Below are positions 38,453 through 49,581 of a DNA stretch of 64,000 bases, piece by piece. Source of the stretch: Seongchinamella unica (lineage in GTDB: Bacteria > Pseudomonadota > Gammaproteobacteria > Pseudomonadales > Halieaceae); the NCBI RefSeq assembly GCF_004354085.1, contig NZ_SMSE01000002.1, forward strand, positions 248,001-312,000, written 5' to 3'. Position numbers and translations under genes: made by a program. Each line of letters begins with the position of its first letter. The stretch's first letter is position 1. The notes below the pieces were generated by a model, which was given only the letters and a program-made list of their open reading frames with translations, was not told where the DNA came from and did not search any database.

Positions 38453-39714
38453 ACAAGTTAGCCAGAATTGCCCTGGACCAGGGCCTCGCTCTGAACCAGC
38501 GGCTGGCGGCGAGCACGGCCAACAGTATCGACTGGCTGTTCAAACGTGACACCCTGATCCAGTCCGGCAGGACCTGGTTCGAGCTGGTACACGACGGCGA
38601 CCTGATGGCGGTGCGCTACTACGAACTGCCGGAAGAGGACGAAATCGAACTGGTGAACGGCAGCACCATGCCTATCGAGCGCGAGCAGCACGCGGTACCG
38701 CTGGTGCTGGTGCCGCCATTGGGCGTGACGACCGAGACCTTTGACCTGATGCCGCAGCGCAGCCTGGTGCGATACATGGTGGCCCGGGGTTTCAAGGTCT
38801 ACCTGCTGGACTGGGGCAAGCCGAAAAAAGAACATGCCCGCCTTGGCATACTGGACTACTGCGACGACATGATGGGCACCGCGCTGGAAAAAATCCGCCG
38901 TCATTCGGGGAGCAAGGACCTGTCATTAATGGGCTGGTGCATGGGCGGGCTGCTCTGCCTGTTTTACCAGGGAATCAACCGGGACAGGCACATCCGCAAT
39001 ATCGTCACCGTCGCCAGCCCCATCGATGTGGAGACGGGTAAGGGCGTGATTGCCCGGGTTGCCGGGGTAGCACAGGCGCTGGATGGGCCGGCGCAACTGG
39101 TCAGCAATTACTCCAACCTGCGGCTCAATACCCTTGATCCCGCGCGGCTGTCGCTGCCGGATTGGGCCACCACGATCGTGTTCAAGATGACCGACCCGAT
39201 TGGCAGCGTGACCACCTATTGGGACCTGGTGACGCGGCTTTGGGATCGCGAGTTTGTGGAGTCACACTCCACCACGTCCGACTACCTCAACAACATGCTG
39301 CGCTATCCCGGCGGGGTGTTACAGGACATGGCTGGCGGCGTCGTGATGGAGAACCAGATCGCCGGCGGCAAGGTAAAGATTCGCGACAAGGTGGCCGAGA
39401 TCGACCGCATCGACTGCAACCTGCTCGCGTTCGCCGGAGAGAGCGACAACCTGGTGCCTGCGGAGGTCGCCGAGCGCAGTGTCGAACTGGTGGCCTCCCG
39501 TGACAAGGAGTTTCGGGTGGCGCCCGGCGGTCATATGGGGGTCATTATTGGCAGCAAGGCCCCGGGAGCCGTCTGGGCCGAGTCCGCAGACTGGCTGGAG
39601 CCCCGGTCACAAAGTACGCCGATGAAACAGCGCAAGACCGCGACCGGGCGCAAGCCGAAGGCGAGGCCCAGGGCAAAGCCAAAGCTGAGGGGCAGGGCGA
39701 GCGCCGCCAGCTAG
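38449..39714 (+). CDS. PhaC-like alpha/beta hydrolase (polyhydroxyalkanoate synthase family)
   Basis: 421-aa protein with a cysteine lipase box GWCMGG (Cys164), a catalytic Asp in GESDNLVP and His in GGHMGVIIG, the PHA synthase pattern. It is shorter than class I synthases and closest in size to class III PhaC. The last 30 residues are a Lys/Arg/Pro/Ala-rich tail (KPKARPRAKPKLRGRA) that could bind DNA, granules or membranes. Translationally coupled to the WS/DGAT-like gene. No phaA, phaB or phasin gene is adjacent, so a role outside PHA synthesis is possible. Confidence 0.8.
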   Translation: MNKLARIALDQGLALNQRLAASTANSIDWLFKRDTLIQSGRTWFELVHDGDLMAVRYYELPEEDEIELVNGSTMPIEREQHAVPLVLVPPLGVTTETFDLMPQRSLVRYMVARGFKVYLLDWGKPKKEHARLGILDYCDDMMGTALEKIRRHSGSKDLSLMGWCMGGLLCLFYQGINRDRHIRNIVTVASPIDVETGKGVIARVAGVAQALDGPAQLVSNYSNLRLNTLDPARLSLPDWATTIVFKMTDPIGSVTTYWDLVTRLWDREFVESHSTTSDYLNNMLRYPGGVLQDMAGGVVMENQIAGGKVKIRDKVAEIDRIDCNLLAFAGESDNLVPAEVAERSVELVASRDKEFRVAPGGHMGVIIGSKAPGAVWAESADWLEPRSQSTPMKQRKTATGRKPKARPRAKPKLRGRASAAS

Positions 39715-39746
39715 TACCGACAGCAAGCAACAGGGGGGTATTTCGG

Positions 39747-40124
39747 GTGAAACAACTGATAGCGCTGGTACTGCTGGTGCTGGCCAGCGGGGCGCAGGGT
39801 GCACTGACGGTGGATGATTACCAGAAAATGCAGAAAAAGCACGGCAAGGATAACCAGGCGCTGCAGTTGCAGGTACGCATGTACCTCGATGGCCTGCTCG
39901 ACGGGCTGTTCATGGCGTCCAGGGATGTGCCCGAGGATAAACGCAGCTGGTGTATTCCCGACGACCAGCCGATGACGGATGAACTGGCGCTGGGGCTGTT
40001 CGAGAAGGAACTCAAGGCCCGCCGGGCCGAGTACGCCGAGTTCGCTGAACTGGGCATCCAGATTCCGTTTTCCCTGGTGATGGTAGACGCCCTGCAGCGC
40101 GCCTTTCCCTGCCAGCGGACCTGA
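39747..40124 (+). CDS. Small exported protein, Rap1a/Tai-like
   Basis: 125 aa with an 18-residue signal peptide (ending GAQG-A) and two cysteines, in SWCIPDD and AFPCQ. The spacing of a central Cys-x-Pro segment, a helix and a final ALQRAFPC resembles the Rap1a/Tai fold first known from type VI effector immunity proteins; many such proteins have other unknown roles and no toxin gene is seen beside it. The start is GTG. A GC-rich hairpin with a T-tract ends near 40195. Confidence 0.6.
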   Translation: MKQLIALVLLVLASGAQGALTVDDYQKMQKKHGKDNQALQLQVRMYLDGLLDGLFMASRDVPEDKRSWCIPDDQPMTDELALGLFEKELKARRAEYAEFAELGIQIPFSLVMVDALQRAFPCQRT

Positions 40125-40271
40125 CGCCCCCGCACCCGGCCTGGCGGCGCAGAGCGTTGCGGACCGATTGGCCGGCGGGGGTTTTCATGCCCTTCCAGCT
40201 CCATTAGAATGCGTCTCCGGCCTCACTGCGCCGAAGAGTACGCCGATCGGTCACGCAACTGGTCACTGCAA

Positions 40272-40355
40272 CGCGGAATCGTTACCGCGATAATGTGAAA
40301 AGTTGCCTGAAATCAACCGGTTGGGAAATAGCATGTGACCTCTGGTACGGGTCAC
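40272..40355 (+). promoter_or_regulatory. thrS leader operator with threonine anticodon-loop mimic
   Basis: A 7-bp stem GTGACCT/GGGTCAC (40335-40341 with 40349-40355) closes a 7-nt loop CTGGTAC. That is exactly an anticodon arm with U33 and the Thr anticodon GGU. It ends 9 nt before the AAGG ribosome-binding site of thrS. A second hairpin, CGCGG-AATCGTTA-CCGCG (40272-40289), has CGU, another Thr anticodon, in its loop. E. coli ThrRS represses its own mRNA through tRNA-like leader hairpins; the same role is inferred here. Confidence 0.65.
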
Positions 40356-40375
40356 CACTGACACAAGGAAAGCTC

Positions 40376-42298
40376 ATGCCTGTGATTACCCTGCCTGACG
40401 GCAGTCAGCGCTCATTTGACAAACCTGTTTCCGTTCACGACGTGGCCGCCGACATTGGTCCCGGGCTGGCCAAGGCCGCCCTGGCCGGCGTGGTCGATGG
40501 TCGTGAAGTGGATACCTCTTACCTGATCGAAGAGGACGCCGCCCTCGCCATTATCACCGAGCGCGACGAGGCCGGCATTGAGGTCATCCGCCACTCCACC
40601 GCCCACCTGCTGGCCCAGGCGACCCAGCAACTGTTTCCGGGCATCCAGGTCACCATCGGCCCGGTGATCGAGGACGGCTTTTACTACGATTTTGCCACTG
40701 GCCACAATTTCACCCCGGAAGACCTGGAGAAGATCGAGCAGCGGATGGAGGAGATCGCCAGCCAGGACCTGCCGGTTGAGCGCATCGTTTGCAGCCGCGA
40801 GAAAGCGATCGAGATCTTCCGCAATATGGGCGAGCGCTACAAGGTGCAGATCATCGAGGAATTGCCGGAGGGTGAGGAAATTTCCATCTACCAGCAGGGT
40901 GCCTGGATGGATCTCTGCCGCGGTCCCCACGTGCCCAGCACCGGCAAGTTGAAAGCCTTCAAGCTGACCAAAGTGGCCGGTGCCTACTGGCGCGGCGACT
41001 CCAACAACGAAATGCTGCAGCGGGTTTACGGCACCGCCTGGGCCAACAAGAAGCAGCTCAAGCAGTACCTGCACCGTATCGAGGAAGCGGAGAAGCGCGA
41101 CCACCGCAAGATCGGCAAGAAGCTGGATCTGTTCCATACCCAGGAGGAAGCTCCGGGGATGGTGTTCTGGCACCCGGCGGGCTGGAGCATTTACCAGACG
41201 ATCGAGCAGTACATGCGCGCAGCCCAGCAGCGCCACGGTTACCGGGAGATCAAGACACCCCAGCTGGTGGATCTCTCCCTGTGGGAAAAGTCCGGCCACG
41301 CCGACAAGTTTGGCGATGACATGTTCATGCTCAGGGCCGAGGAACGGGAGTTCGCGGTCAAGCCAATGAACTGTCCCTGTCACGTGCAGGTGTTCAACCA
41401 GGGCCTGAAGTCCTATCGGGACCTGCCGCTGCGCCTGGCGGAGTTTGGTTCCTGCCACCGCAACGAGCCCTCAGGTTCCCTGCACGGCATCATGCGGGTC
41501 AGGGGCTTTGTCCAGGACGACGCCCACATTTTCTGTACCGAGGAGCAGATCCAGCCGGAGGTGTCTTCCTTTATCGACTTTTTGCACGGTGTCTACGAGG
41601 ACTTCGGCTTCAGCGACGTCATTTATCGGCTGTCTACCCGACCGGAAAAGCGGGTCGGGTCCGATGCGGACTGGGACCGGGCGGAAAAAGCCCTCGCCGA
41701 CGCGCTGGATGCGCAAAACCTGCCCTGGGAAGAGCTGCCGGGGGAGGGGGCCTTCTACGGCCCCAAGATCGAGTTCTCACTGAAGGACTGCATTGGCCGG
41801 GTCTGGCAGCTGGGCACCATCCAGGTGGATTTCTCCATGCCCGGGCGGCTGGACGCCCAGTACGTGGCGGAGGACGGCTCCCGCCAGGTACCGGTCATGC
41901 TGCACCGCGCTATCCTCGGGTCTTTCGAGCGATTTATCGGGATTTTGATCGAACATTACGAAGGCGTATTTCCCACCTGGCTGTCGCCAACCCAGGCCGT
42001 CGTGCTCAATATCACCGATAAACAGGCCGAATATACCAAATCTGTGGAAGATTCCTTAAAAAACAAGGGCTTTCGGGTGATTTCGGACTTGAGAAACGAG
42101 AAGATCGGCTTTAAAATCCGCGAGCACACGATTCAGAAGGTTCCATACCTGCTTGTGGTAGGGGACAAAGAAGTAGAATCACAGTCAGTGGCCGTGCGCG
42201 CCCGTCGTGGTGAGGACCTGGGATCCATGGATCTCGATGCGTTTGTAACGCTCCTCTCGGACGATGTAGCGCGTCGCGGTCGTATTGCAATGGAATAA
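40376..42298 (+). CDS. thrS: Threonine-tRNA ligase
   Basis: Class II synthetase, 640 aa. An N-terminal TGS domain (1-61), the editing domain with HSTAHLLA and [11 protein letters not shown], and the catalytic core with the zinc cysteine (Cys333 in MNCPCHV), [11 protein letters not shown] and [10 protein letters not shown] are present, followed by the anticodon-binding domain. ATG 40376 follows AAGGAAAG by 5 nt; an upstream GTG at 40295 would translate the operator hairpin. First gene of the translation operon. Confidence 0.98.
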   Translation: MPVITLPDGSQRSFDKPVSVHDVAADIGPGLAKAALAGVVDGREVDTSYLIEEDAALAIITERDEAGIEVIRHSTAHLLAQATQQLFPGIQVTIGPVIEDGFYYDFATGHNFTPEDLEKIEQRMEEIASQDLPVERIVCSREKAIEIFRNMGERYKVQIIEELPEGEEISIYQQGAWMDLCRGPHVPSTGKLKAFKLTKVAGAYWRGDSNNEMLQRVYGTAWANKKQLKQYLHRIEEAEKRDHRKIGKKLDLFHTQEEAPGMVFWHPAGWSIYQTIEQYMRAAQQRHGYREIKTPQLVDLSLWEKSGHADKFGDDMFMLRAEEREFAVKPMNCPCHVQVFNQGLKSYRDLPLRLAEFGSCHRNEPSGSLHGIMRVRGFVQDDAHIFCTEEQIQPEVSSFIDFLHGVYEDFGFSDVIYRLSTRPEKRVGSDADWDRAEKALADALDAQNLPWEELPGEGAFYGPKIEFSLKDCIGRVWQLGTIQVDFSMPGRLDAQYVAEDGSRQVPVMLHRAILGSFERFIGILIEHYEGVFPTWLSPTQAVVLNITDKQAEYTKSVEDSLKNKGFRVISDLRNEKIGFKIREHTIQKVPYLLVVGDKEVESQSVAVRARRGEDLGSMDLDAFVTLLSDDVARRGRIAME

Positions 42299-42310
42299 TG
42301 GAGAGTCAGC

Positions 42311-42844
42311 ATTAAGAGAGACACAAAAGGCGCCGCCAAGAAGGCGCTGACAAATGACCAGATCACGTCGGACCCGGTCCGCCTGGTTGGAGCCGATGGT
42401 GAGCAGGTGGGCATCGTCTCCCTGAGTGAAGCCAAGGCGGCGGCGGAAGCCGCCAGCATGGATCTTGTATTGATAGCTGATTCAGATCCCGCAGTCTGCA
42501 AGGTGATGGACTACGGGAAACACATCTTTGAGGCGAAGAAACAGAAAGCGGCCCAGAAGAAAAAGGCCAAGCGGACTCAAATCAAGGAGATGAAGTTTCG
42601 TCCAGGGACGGAGGAAGGAGATTATCAGGTAAAACTACGCAACCTGACCCGTTTCCTTGAAAATGGCGATAAGGCCAAGGTCACGCTGCGGTTTCGCGGT
42701 CGTGAAATGGCTCACCAGGAAATCGGCATGGAGCTACTCAAGCGAGTAGAAGCCGATCTGGCCGAGTTGGGTGGTGTCGAGCAATTCCCGAAAATGGAAG
42801 GCCGACAACTCACAATGGTTATCGCACCCAAGAAGAAGAACTGA
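42311..42844 (+). CDS. infC: Translation initiation factor IF-3 (AUU start)
   Basis: Homology to IF-3 starts at an ATT codon at 42311 (encoded [17 protein letters not shown]), with GGAG 7 nt upstream and no in-frame ATG between it and the thrS stop. AUU is the conserved rare start through which IF-3 limits its own synthesis. The product is 177 aa: N-terminal domain, lysine-rich linker ([14 protein letters not shown]) and C-terminal domain ([18 protein letters not shown]). An internal ATG at 42407 would lose the start of the N-domain. Confidence 0.95.
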   Translation: MKRDTKGAAKKALTNDQITSDPVRLVGADGEQVGIVSLSEAKAAAEAASMDLVLIADSDPAVCKVMDYGKHIFEAKKQKAAQKKKAKRTQIKEMKFRPGTEEGDYQVKLRNLTRFLENGDKAKVTLRFRGREMAHQEIGMELLKRVEADLAELGGVEQFPKMEGRQLTMVIAPKKKN

Positions 42845-42903
42845 CGGCATTGTGACGCCTCAGTTTCTTTAATTTTTATTACTCAAATGCGGAGTATTTG
42901 ATT

Positions 42904-43098
42904 ATGTCAAAAGCAAAAGTTCACAGTGGTGCTGCCAAGCGGTTCAAGAAGACCGCCGGCGGTTACAAGCGTAAAAGCGCGAACAAGAGTCACATCCTGA
43001 CCAAGATGACTACCAAGCGTAAGCGTCAGCTGCGTGGAACCAGCATGATCGACAAGAACGACGTTGTTCTGATTGATCGCATGCTGCGTGCCAAGTAA
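42904..43098 (+). CDS. rpmI: 50S ribosomal protein L35
   Basis: 64 aa, very basic; [24 protein letters not shown] and the C-terminal LIDRMLRAK are diagnostic. ATG 42904 is used; a TTG two codons earlier is not needed. Lies in the conserved infC-rpmI-rplT order, where L20 represses rpmI and rplT translation in E. coli. Confidence 0.97.
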   Translation: MSKAKVHSGAAKRFKKTAGGYKRKSANKSHILTKMTTKRKRQLRGTSMIDKNDVVLIDRMLRAK

Positions 43099-43124
43099 CG
43101 GTTAGATAGGAAAGGAGAAGACTT

Positions 43125-43481
43125 ATGCCTCGCGTAAAACGTGGTGTGGTGGCCCATCGCCGTCACAAGAAGATTTTGAAGCAAGCCAAGGGATACTACG
43201 GAGCTCGCAGCCGTATTTTCCGTGTTGCCAAGCAGGCCGTAACCAAGGCTGGCCAGTATGCCTACCGTGACCGCCGTCAGCGCAAGCGTCAGTTCCGCTC
43301 GCTGTGGATCACCCGCATCAACGCCCAGTCTCGCGCCAATGGCCTGAGCTACAGCCGCCTGATCAACGGCCTGAAGAAGGCTGACATCGCCCTGGATCGC
43401 CGTGTACTGGCGGACCTGGCGGTTCATGACAAGCCGGCTTTTGCAGCGATTGTGGAGCAAGCGAAGGCCGCTCTGGCCTAA
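43125..43481 (+). CDS. rplT: 50S ribosomal protein L20
   Basis: 118 aa; [20 protein letters not shown] and the [18 protein letters not shown] segment are diagnostic. AAAGGAGAAG ribosome-binding site upstream. Early 50S assembly protein and autogenous repressor in E. coli. A strong terminator follows, so pheST downstream may depend partly on read-through. Confidence 0.98.
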   Translation: MPRVKRGVVAHRRHKKILKQAKGYYGARSRIFRVAKQAVTKAGQYAYRDRRQRKRQFRSLWITRINAQSRANGLSYSRLINGLKKADIALDRRVLADLAVHDKPAFAAIVEQAKAALA

Positions 43482-43538
43482 GCCCACCCCCGCGCGGTGA
43501 ATCTTGCCGCGCAGTCGCTGGCTACACTTTAAAACCAT

Positions 43539-43570
43539 AAGGGAAAGGGCTCTGCTCTTTCCCTTTTTTT
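43539..43570 (+). terminator. Rho-independent terminator of the thrS-rplT operon
   Basis: AAGGGAAAG pairs with CTTTCCCTT around a 9-nt loop and the T-run extends to seven or more. Confidence 0.88.
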
Positions 43571-43577
43571 ATGTACA

Positions 43578-43594
43578 GGACGTACGGTACGTCC
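43578..43594. repeat. 17-bp palindrome upstream of the tandem repeat
   Basis: GGACGTAC-G-GTACGTCC, a perfect 8-bp inverted repeat around one base. Function unknown. Confidence 0.6.
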
Positions 43595-43615
43595 GCGGGA
43601 GGCAGGACGCCGGAG

Positions 43616-44910
<1,295 letters not shown>

Positions 44911-44937
44911 GCCACCGTATTGCGGAGTAAGTAGAAA

Positions 44938-47313
44938 GTGATTATCAGTGAACAGTGGCTGCGTGAATGGGTCAGCCCTGAACTCAGCAGTGAAGACCTG
45001 GCCCACCAGATCACCATGGCCGGCCTGGAAGTAGACGCTATCGACCCGGTAGCCGGTGAATTCAGCGGGGTTGTGGTGGCGGAAATTGTGTCTGCCGAGC
45101 AACACCCGGACGCCGACAAGCTGCGGGTCTGCCAGGTCAATACCGGCAGCGAGACTGTGCAGATCGTCTGCGGTGCACCCAACGCCCGGGCCGGGCTGAA
45201 AGCCCCCCTGGCGACCGTGGGTGGTGAACTGCCCGGCAACTTCAAGATCAAGAAGGCCAGGCTGCGCGGTGTCGAGTCATTCGGAATGCTGTGTGCCGGT
45301 GAAGAACTGGGCCTGACCGATGACAGCGACGGTTTGATGGAACTGCCGACCGATGCGCCTGCCGGGGACGACCTGCGCGACTACCTGCGCCTTGACGACA
45401 ATGCCATCGAGATCGGCCTTACCCCCAACCGGGCCGACTGCCTGGGCCTGGCGGGAATCGCCAGGGAAGTGGGCCTGCTCAATAACCTGCCCGTTAACGC
45501 GCCCGCTATACAGCCGGTTGCACCCGCCATCGACGACAGCTTGCCGGTGGAACTGCAGGCGCCGGAGCGATGTCCCCGCTTTGTCGGTCGGGTCATTCGC
45601 GGCATTGATGTGTCCCGCCCCAGCCCACTGTGGCTGCAGGAAAAGCTGCGCCGGGTGGGCCTGCGCTCCATCGATGCGGTGGTCGACGTGACCAACTACG
45701 TGATGATGGAGCTGGGCCAGCCCATGCACGCCTTCGATTTTGCCAAACTGGAGGGCGGTATCAGGGTGCGCCTGGCGGAGCAGGGCGAGTCCCTGGAGCT
45801 GCTCGATGGCCAGACCCTGGAACTCAACGACGACACCCTGGTGATCGCCGATCACGAGAAGGCCGTTGCCATGGCGGGTATTATGGGTGGCCAGCAGACC
45901 GCGGTCAGTGACAGCACCGTCGACCTGTTCCTGGAGGTGGCATTCTTCACCCCCGACCTGATGGCGGGCAAGGCCCGCTCCTATGGCCTGCACACGGATG
46001 CCTCCCACCGGTTTGAACGGGGCGTGGACTTCCAGCTGCAGGTGACCGCCATGGAGCGCGCCACCGCGCTGCTGCTCGGCATTGTCGGTGGACAGGCCGG
46101 CCCCCTGCAGGAGACGGTGGCCGCCGACTACCTGCCCTCGCGGCCCGACGTCAGCCTGCGCGAGGCGCGTATCCGGAAGCTGCTGGGTTTTGAGATGGAC
46201 CCCGCGGAAGTGGAGCGTATCCTCAGCGGGCTGGGCCTGGGCGTGACCCGCACCGGGGACGGTTGGAAGTGCACCGTACCCAGCTGGCGTTTCGATATCG
46301 CCATTGAGGCGGACCTGCTCGAGGAACTGGCCCGGGTGTACGGCTACAATCGTTTGCCGGTCAGCCATATTCACGCCGACCTGGTGATCCCGGCTAAACC
46401 GGAACAGACCCTGGCCCTCTCCGGTATTCGTAATCACCTGGCTGCCCGCGGTTACCGCGAGGCGATCACCTACAGCTTCGTCGAGCCGGCCCTGCAGAAA
46501 GTCTTCGACCCGGGCCTGGACCCGGTGGCCCTGAGCAATCCCATCTCTGCCGATATGGCGGTCATGCGCACCAGCCTGCTGCCGGGCCTGGTGTCCGCCG
46601 TGCTGCGCAACACCAATCGCCAGCAGCCCCGGGTGCGTCTGTTCGAAAGCGGCCTGCGGTTCCTGCCCGGTGACGACTGCCTCAAGCAGGTGCCGACCCT
46701 GGCCATGGTGGTCACCGGCGATCGCTTTGAGGAGGGCTGGACCGGCAATGCCGAGCCGGTGGATTTTTTCGACCTCAAGGGCGACGTGGAAAGCCTGCTG
46801 TGCCTGACCCGGGCCGCTGACAGCTTCCATTTCGAGGCGGCCAGCCGGGACGCCCTGCACCCCGGGCAGACCGCGCTGGTGTTGCGCGACGAGGAAACCG
46901 TTGGCTACCTTGGCGCGCTGCACCCCTCAGTCTGCCGCGAGCTTGGCTTGAACGCTCCGGCCTACGTCTGCGAGATTACCCTGTCGGCCCTGCTGCAGGC
47001 CAGGTTACCAGCCTTCAGCGAGCTCTCCAGGTTCCCCGAGGTGCGACGGGATCTGGCGGTGCTGGTGGACAAGACTGTCCCCGCCCGGGAACTGATGGAA
47101 AATGTTCGTTCCTCGGCAGGGACTTACCTCACAGACTTAACCCTGTTTGATGTCTATGAGGGCAAAGGCATTGATCCTAAAAGAAAAAGTCTGGCTCTAG
47201 GTTTGACATTCCGGGATTCTTCGCGCACTCTTAGCGATGAAGATGTGAATCTGGCGGTTAATCAAGTCATTGATTCGCTGGAAAAAAACTATAAAGCCGA
47301 GCTTAGGAACTAG
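44938..47313 (+). CDS. pheT: Phenylalanine-tRNA ligase beta subunit
   Basis: 791 aa. N-terminal tRNA-binding (EMAP-like) domain around [15 protein letters not shown]3/B4 editing domain, B5 and the C-terminal ferredoxin-fold anticodon-binding domain ([16 protein letters not shown]). GTG start; GGAG lies about 12 nt upstream. Followed 10 bp later by ihfA, the conserved order. Confidence 0.97.
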   Translation: MIISEQWLREWVSPELSSEDLAHQITMAGLEVDAIDPVAGEFSGVVVAEIVSAEQHPDADKLRVCQVNTGSETVQIVCGAPNARAGLKAPLATVGGELPGNFKIKKARLRGVESFGMLCAGEELGLTDDSDGLMELPTDAPAGDDLRDYLRLDDNAIEIGLTPNRADCLGLAGIAREVGLLNNLPVNAPAIQPVAPAIDDSLPVELQAPERCPRFVGRVIRGIDVSRPSPLWLQEKLRRVGLRSIDAVVDVTNYVMMELGQPMHAFDFAKLEGGIRVRLAEQGESLELLDGQTLELNDDTLVIADHEKAVAMAGIMGGQQTAVSDSTVDLFLEVAFFTPDLMAGKARSYGLHTDASHRFERGVDFQLQVTAMERATALLLGIVGGQAGPLQETVAADYLPSRPDVSLREARIRKLLGFEMDPAEVERILSGLGLGVTRTGDGWKCTVPSWRFDIAIEADLLEELARVYGYNRLPVSHIHADLVIPAKPEQTLALSGIRNHLAARGYREAITYSFVEPALQKVFDPGLDPVALSNPISADMAVMRTSLLPGLVSAVLRNTNRQQPRVRLFESGLRFLPGDDCLKQVPTLAMVVTGDRFEEGWTGNAEPVDFFDLKGDVESLLCLTRAADSFHFEAASRDALHPGQTALVLRDEETVGYLGALHPSVCRELGLNAPAYVCEITLSALLQARLPAFSELSRFPEVRRDLAVLVDKTVPARELMENVRSSAGTYLTDLTLFDVYEGKGIDPKRKSLALGLTFRDSSRTLSDEDVNLAVNQVIDSLEKNYKAELRN

Positions 47314-47323
47314 GTACGGGACG

Positions 47324-47632
47324 ATGACCGCGCTGACAAAATCTGAGATGGCAGAACGCCTGTTTGAGGAGCTTGGGCTCAACAAACGGGAAGCCAAGGA
47401 GATTGTTGAGCTCTTCTTCGAGGAGATACGTTCGTGCCTCGAAAATAACGAACAGGTGAAGTTGTCGGGATTCGGCAACTTTGACCTGCGCGACAAGAGC
47501 CAGCGCCCCGGTCGAAACCCCAAAACCGGTGAGGAAATCCCCATCTCTGCCCGCAGAGTGGTGACTTTCCGGCCTGGGCAGAAGCTGAAAGCCCGAGTAG
47601 AGGAATATGCTGGAACCGAGCAACAACAATGA
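47324..47632 (+). CDS. ihfA: Integration host factor subunit alpha
   Basis: 102 aa. [20 protein letters not shown] and [18 protein letters not shown] are diagnostic of IHF alpha. ATG 47324 chosen by homology; the frame stays open upstream into pheT. Partner of IhfB at 13225. Overlaps the following MerR-type gene by 26 bp. Confidence 0.97.
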   Translation: MTALTKSEMAERLFEELGLNKREAKEIVELFFEEIRSCLENNEQVKLSGFGNFDLRDKSQRPGRNPKTGEEIPISARRVVTFRPGQKLKARVEEYAGTEQQQ

Positions 47633-47969
47633 ATTGCCCGCGATCCCGGGGAAGCGTTACTTCACCATAGGTGAGGTCAGTGAACTGTGCGCTGTGAAGC
47701 CGCACGTGCTGCGCTACTGGGAGCAGGAGTTTCCCCAGTTGAAGCCGGTCAAGCGTCGCGGCAACCGCCGCTATTACCAGCGTGATGATGTGCTGACCAT
47801 CCGCCAGATCCGCAGCCTGCTGTACGATCAGGGCTACACCATCGGTGGCGCCAGACAGCGCATGACCGACGAGGACAACGGCTCCGCGGGCGACAGTATC
47901 AAGGCTGTTATCCGGGAAACCATCGAAGAACTCGAAGAGCTGCTCAAAACCCTGTCGCCGGCCAAATAG
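47607..47969 (+). CDS. MerR-family transcriptional regulator
   Basis: 120 aa. N-terminal winged helix [25 protein letters not shown], wing residues [13 protein letters not shown], then a helical C-terminus rich in Glu. There is no cysteine-rich metal site, so a metal sensor is unlikely. This short MerR protein is a standard companion of ihfA in gammaproteobacteria; its target is not established. Overlapping translation with ihfA. Confidence 0.9.
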   Translation: MLEPSNNNELPAIPGKRYFTIGEVSELCAVKPHVLRYWEQEFPQLKPVKRRGNRRYYQRDDVLTIRQIRSLLYDQGYTIGGARQRMTDEDNGSAGDSIKAVIRETIEELEELLKTLSPAK

Positions 47970-47972
47970 TGT

Positions 47973-48000
47973 TTGTAAGCAGGGCGGTTTTCAGTATAAT
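47973..48000 (+). promoter_or_regulatory. Sigma70 promoter of tRNA-Pro
   Basis: TTGTAA (47973-47978), 16 bp, TATAAT (47995-48000), 27 bp before the tRNA. Confidence 0.7.
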
Positions 48001-48026
48001 GCCGCCCTCGCAAACAAAGCGATTAT

Positions 48027-48103
48027 CGGGGCGTAGCGCAGTCTGGTAGCGCACCACACTGGGGGTGTGGTGGTCGTAGGTTCAAATCCTGCCGTCCCGA
48101 CCA
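48027..48103 (+). tRNA. tRNA-Pro(GGG)
   Basis: 77-nt cloverleaf with acceptor CGGGGCG, anticodon stem CCACA/TGTGG and loop CTGGGGG (anticodon GGG), T-arm GTAGGTTCAAATCCTGC and encoded CCA. Confidence 0.96.
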
Positions 48104-48111
48104 AAAAAACC

Positions 48112-48156
48112 ATCAAAAACAGTCAGTTAGGCCTTCAGTCTGCTGGCTGTTTTTGT
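48112..48156 (+). terminator. Possible terminator of tRNA-Pro
   Basis: AAAAACAG and CTGTTTTT flank an inner imperfect stem; a T-rich tract follows. It directly follows the tRNA and precedes the transposase remnant. Confidence 0.6.
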
Positions 48157-48218
48157 TTGTTCAGAAGTTTAAGTCCATATTAAGTCCGTTCGGGATGAGC
48201 GAGAGCGGCTCTACCCAA

Positions 48219-48500
48219 TTAACGGGGATGGGCATTCATCCGTACCCGACTGATAATGCCGTCCCACCCGCAGTGGGTCAGCACCCTCAACCGATAGTTC
48301 TCAAAGTTTCTAAAACCATAGGCCCTCCTGCAGATCATTTCCACCGTGTTATGGAAGCCCTCCGCGATGCCATTGCTCTTACTGAACCGCCACATGGCAA
48401 CGATGGGCTCCAGCCAGCGGGTGAGGGTCCAACAAGACACAGGCCATAGCCCTGTAGGCAGCAAGCAGCGGCGCCTGTTAGGGTCCGGGTTAATCCAGCA
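48219..48500 (-). pseudogene. ISL3-family transposase, C-terminal remnant
   Basis: On the minus strand the frame encodes LEPIVAMWRFSKSNGIAEGF followed by a HNTVEMICRRAYGFRN-type stretch and FENYRLRVLTH, the conserved C-terminal end of ISL3 transposases. No complete N-terminus is present: upstream the frame is interrupted by stops. The rest of the 528-bp stretch from tRNA-Pro to 48631 shows nothing else recognisable. It is a decayed insertion at a tRNA gene. Confidence 0.75.
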
Positions 48501-48631
48501 CTGACAATGATGGGGAGAGGACGCTGAAACCAGGTATCACGTAGTTTCTTGAGCTTCTGCTGCCCAGTGGCTATGTTGATTTGCGTATCATAATCTTTAG
48601 CGCTGAGCGCCACTGAAAATGGAGCAAAACC

Positions 48632-49336
48632 ATGTCCGCCGAAGTCACGATAGCCAGTCAATACAACGGGCCACCGAATTCAGGTAATGGCGGTTACGCC
48701 TGCGGCGTGCTTGCGGCCTTTCTGGGTGGTCCAGCCAGGGTCAGGTTACACGTGCCCCCACCCTTGAATACTGCGTTGCGGGTCGTGGAAACGGCCGCCG
48801 GTGGTGTCGAAATGTATGACGGCGACACGCTGGTGGGCAGTGGCGCGCCGGCCGCCGTCGACCTGGATATACCGGCTGCTCCCTCGTTGGAACAGGCTGA
48901 GGAAGCCACAGCCCGCTATCTCTGTTACGAGGATCACAATTTCCCCACCTGTTTTGTCTGCGGGCCGGAGAGAATCGATCATGATGGCCTCGAGTTATTC
49001 CCGGGACCGGTATCCGACTGGAACCTCCTGGCCTGCCCATGGCAGCCCGCGGCAGACTGTTTGGACACTGCAGGCACTGTCCGTCCTGAAATCGTCTGGT
49101 CCGCGCTGGACTGCCCCGGTTACTTCGCTGCCATGGGTGAGTACATCCGCCCTGCGGTGTTAGGCGAACTGGTCGGTGATATTCACGCCGATGTTCCCGG
49201 TGGAGAACGTCTGGTCGTGTATTCCTGGCCCCTGGGCGAGGAGGGCAGGAAGTTCTACGCCGGTACCGCCATCGCCACTGCCGCCGGTGAAGTACTGGCA
49301 AGTTCCAGATCGACCTGGATCCTGTTGAACCGCTGA
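48632..49336 (+). CDS. Hot-dog-fold thioesterase-like protein
   Basis: 234 aa, two half-domains. The N-terminal YNGPPNSGNGGYACGVLA segment is typical of acyl-CoA thioesterase-like hot-dog proteins in which a helix follows GNGGY. FPTCFVCGP in the middle could bind a metal. No signal peptide. GGAG lies 7 nt before the ATG. Substrate unknown; no partner gene is adjacent. Confidence 0.7.
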   Translation: MSAEVTIASQYNGPPNSGNGGYACGVLAAFLGGPARVRLHVPPPLNTALRVVETAAGGVEMYDGDTLVGSGAPAAVDLDIPAAPSLEQAEEATARYLCYEDHNFPTCFVCGPERIDHDGLELFPGPVSDWNLLACPWQPAADCLDTAGTVRPEIVWSALDCPGYFAAMGEYIRPAVLGELVGDIHADVPGGERLVVYSWPLGEEGRKFYAGTAIATAAGEVLASSRSTWILLNR

Positions 49337-49581
49337 GTCGCGATCCATTCAAAGCGGCGAGTGCGATTGTTCTACTGGCGGTGGGAGATCAACTGCATCG
49401 CCAGCAGGTTTTCTGGCCAAGCCCTGTTTCCAGAGAGAAATGAAATTCAGGGATAAAAAAGTGGCCGCTGTTTCAGCATCGATGTCAGTGACGGGTCGGG
49501 TTTGTTCGCTAGCAAGCACCGCAGGCGCCCCCGTTTACGCTAGACTTTGCATCTTATTCACTGCCGGACTTCACCACCCTC

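Noticed and set aside
39747-40124. Type VI immunity protein role for the Rap1a-like product
   Set aside because: The resemblance is only to a fold that is common outside toxin systems, and no effector or type VI gene is adjacent.
45277-46923. A 548-codon open frame opposite pheT
   Set aside because: Same composition artefact; pheT is unambiguous on the other strand.
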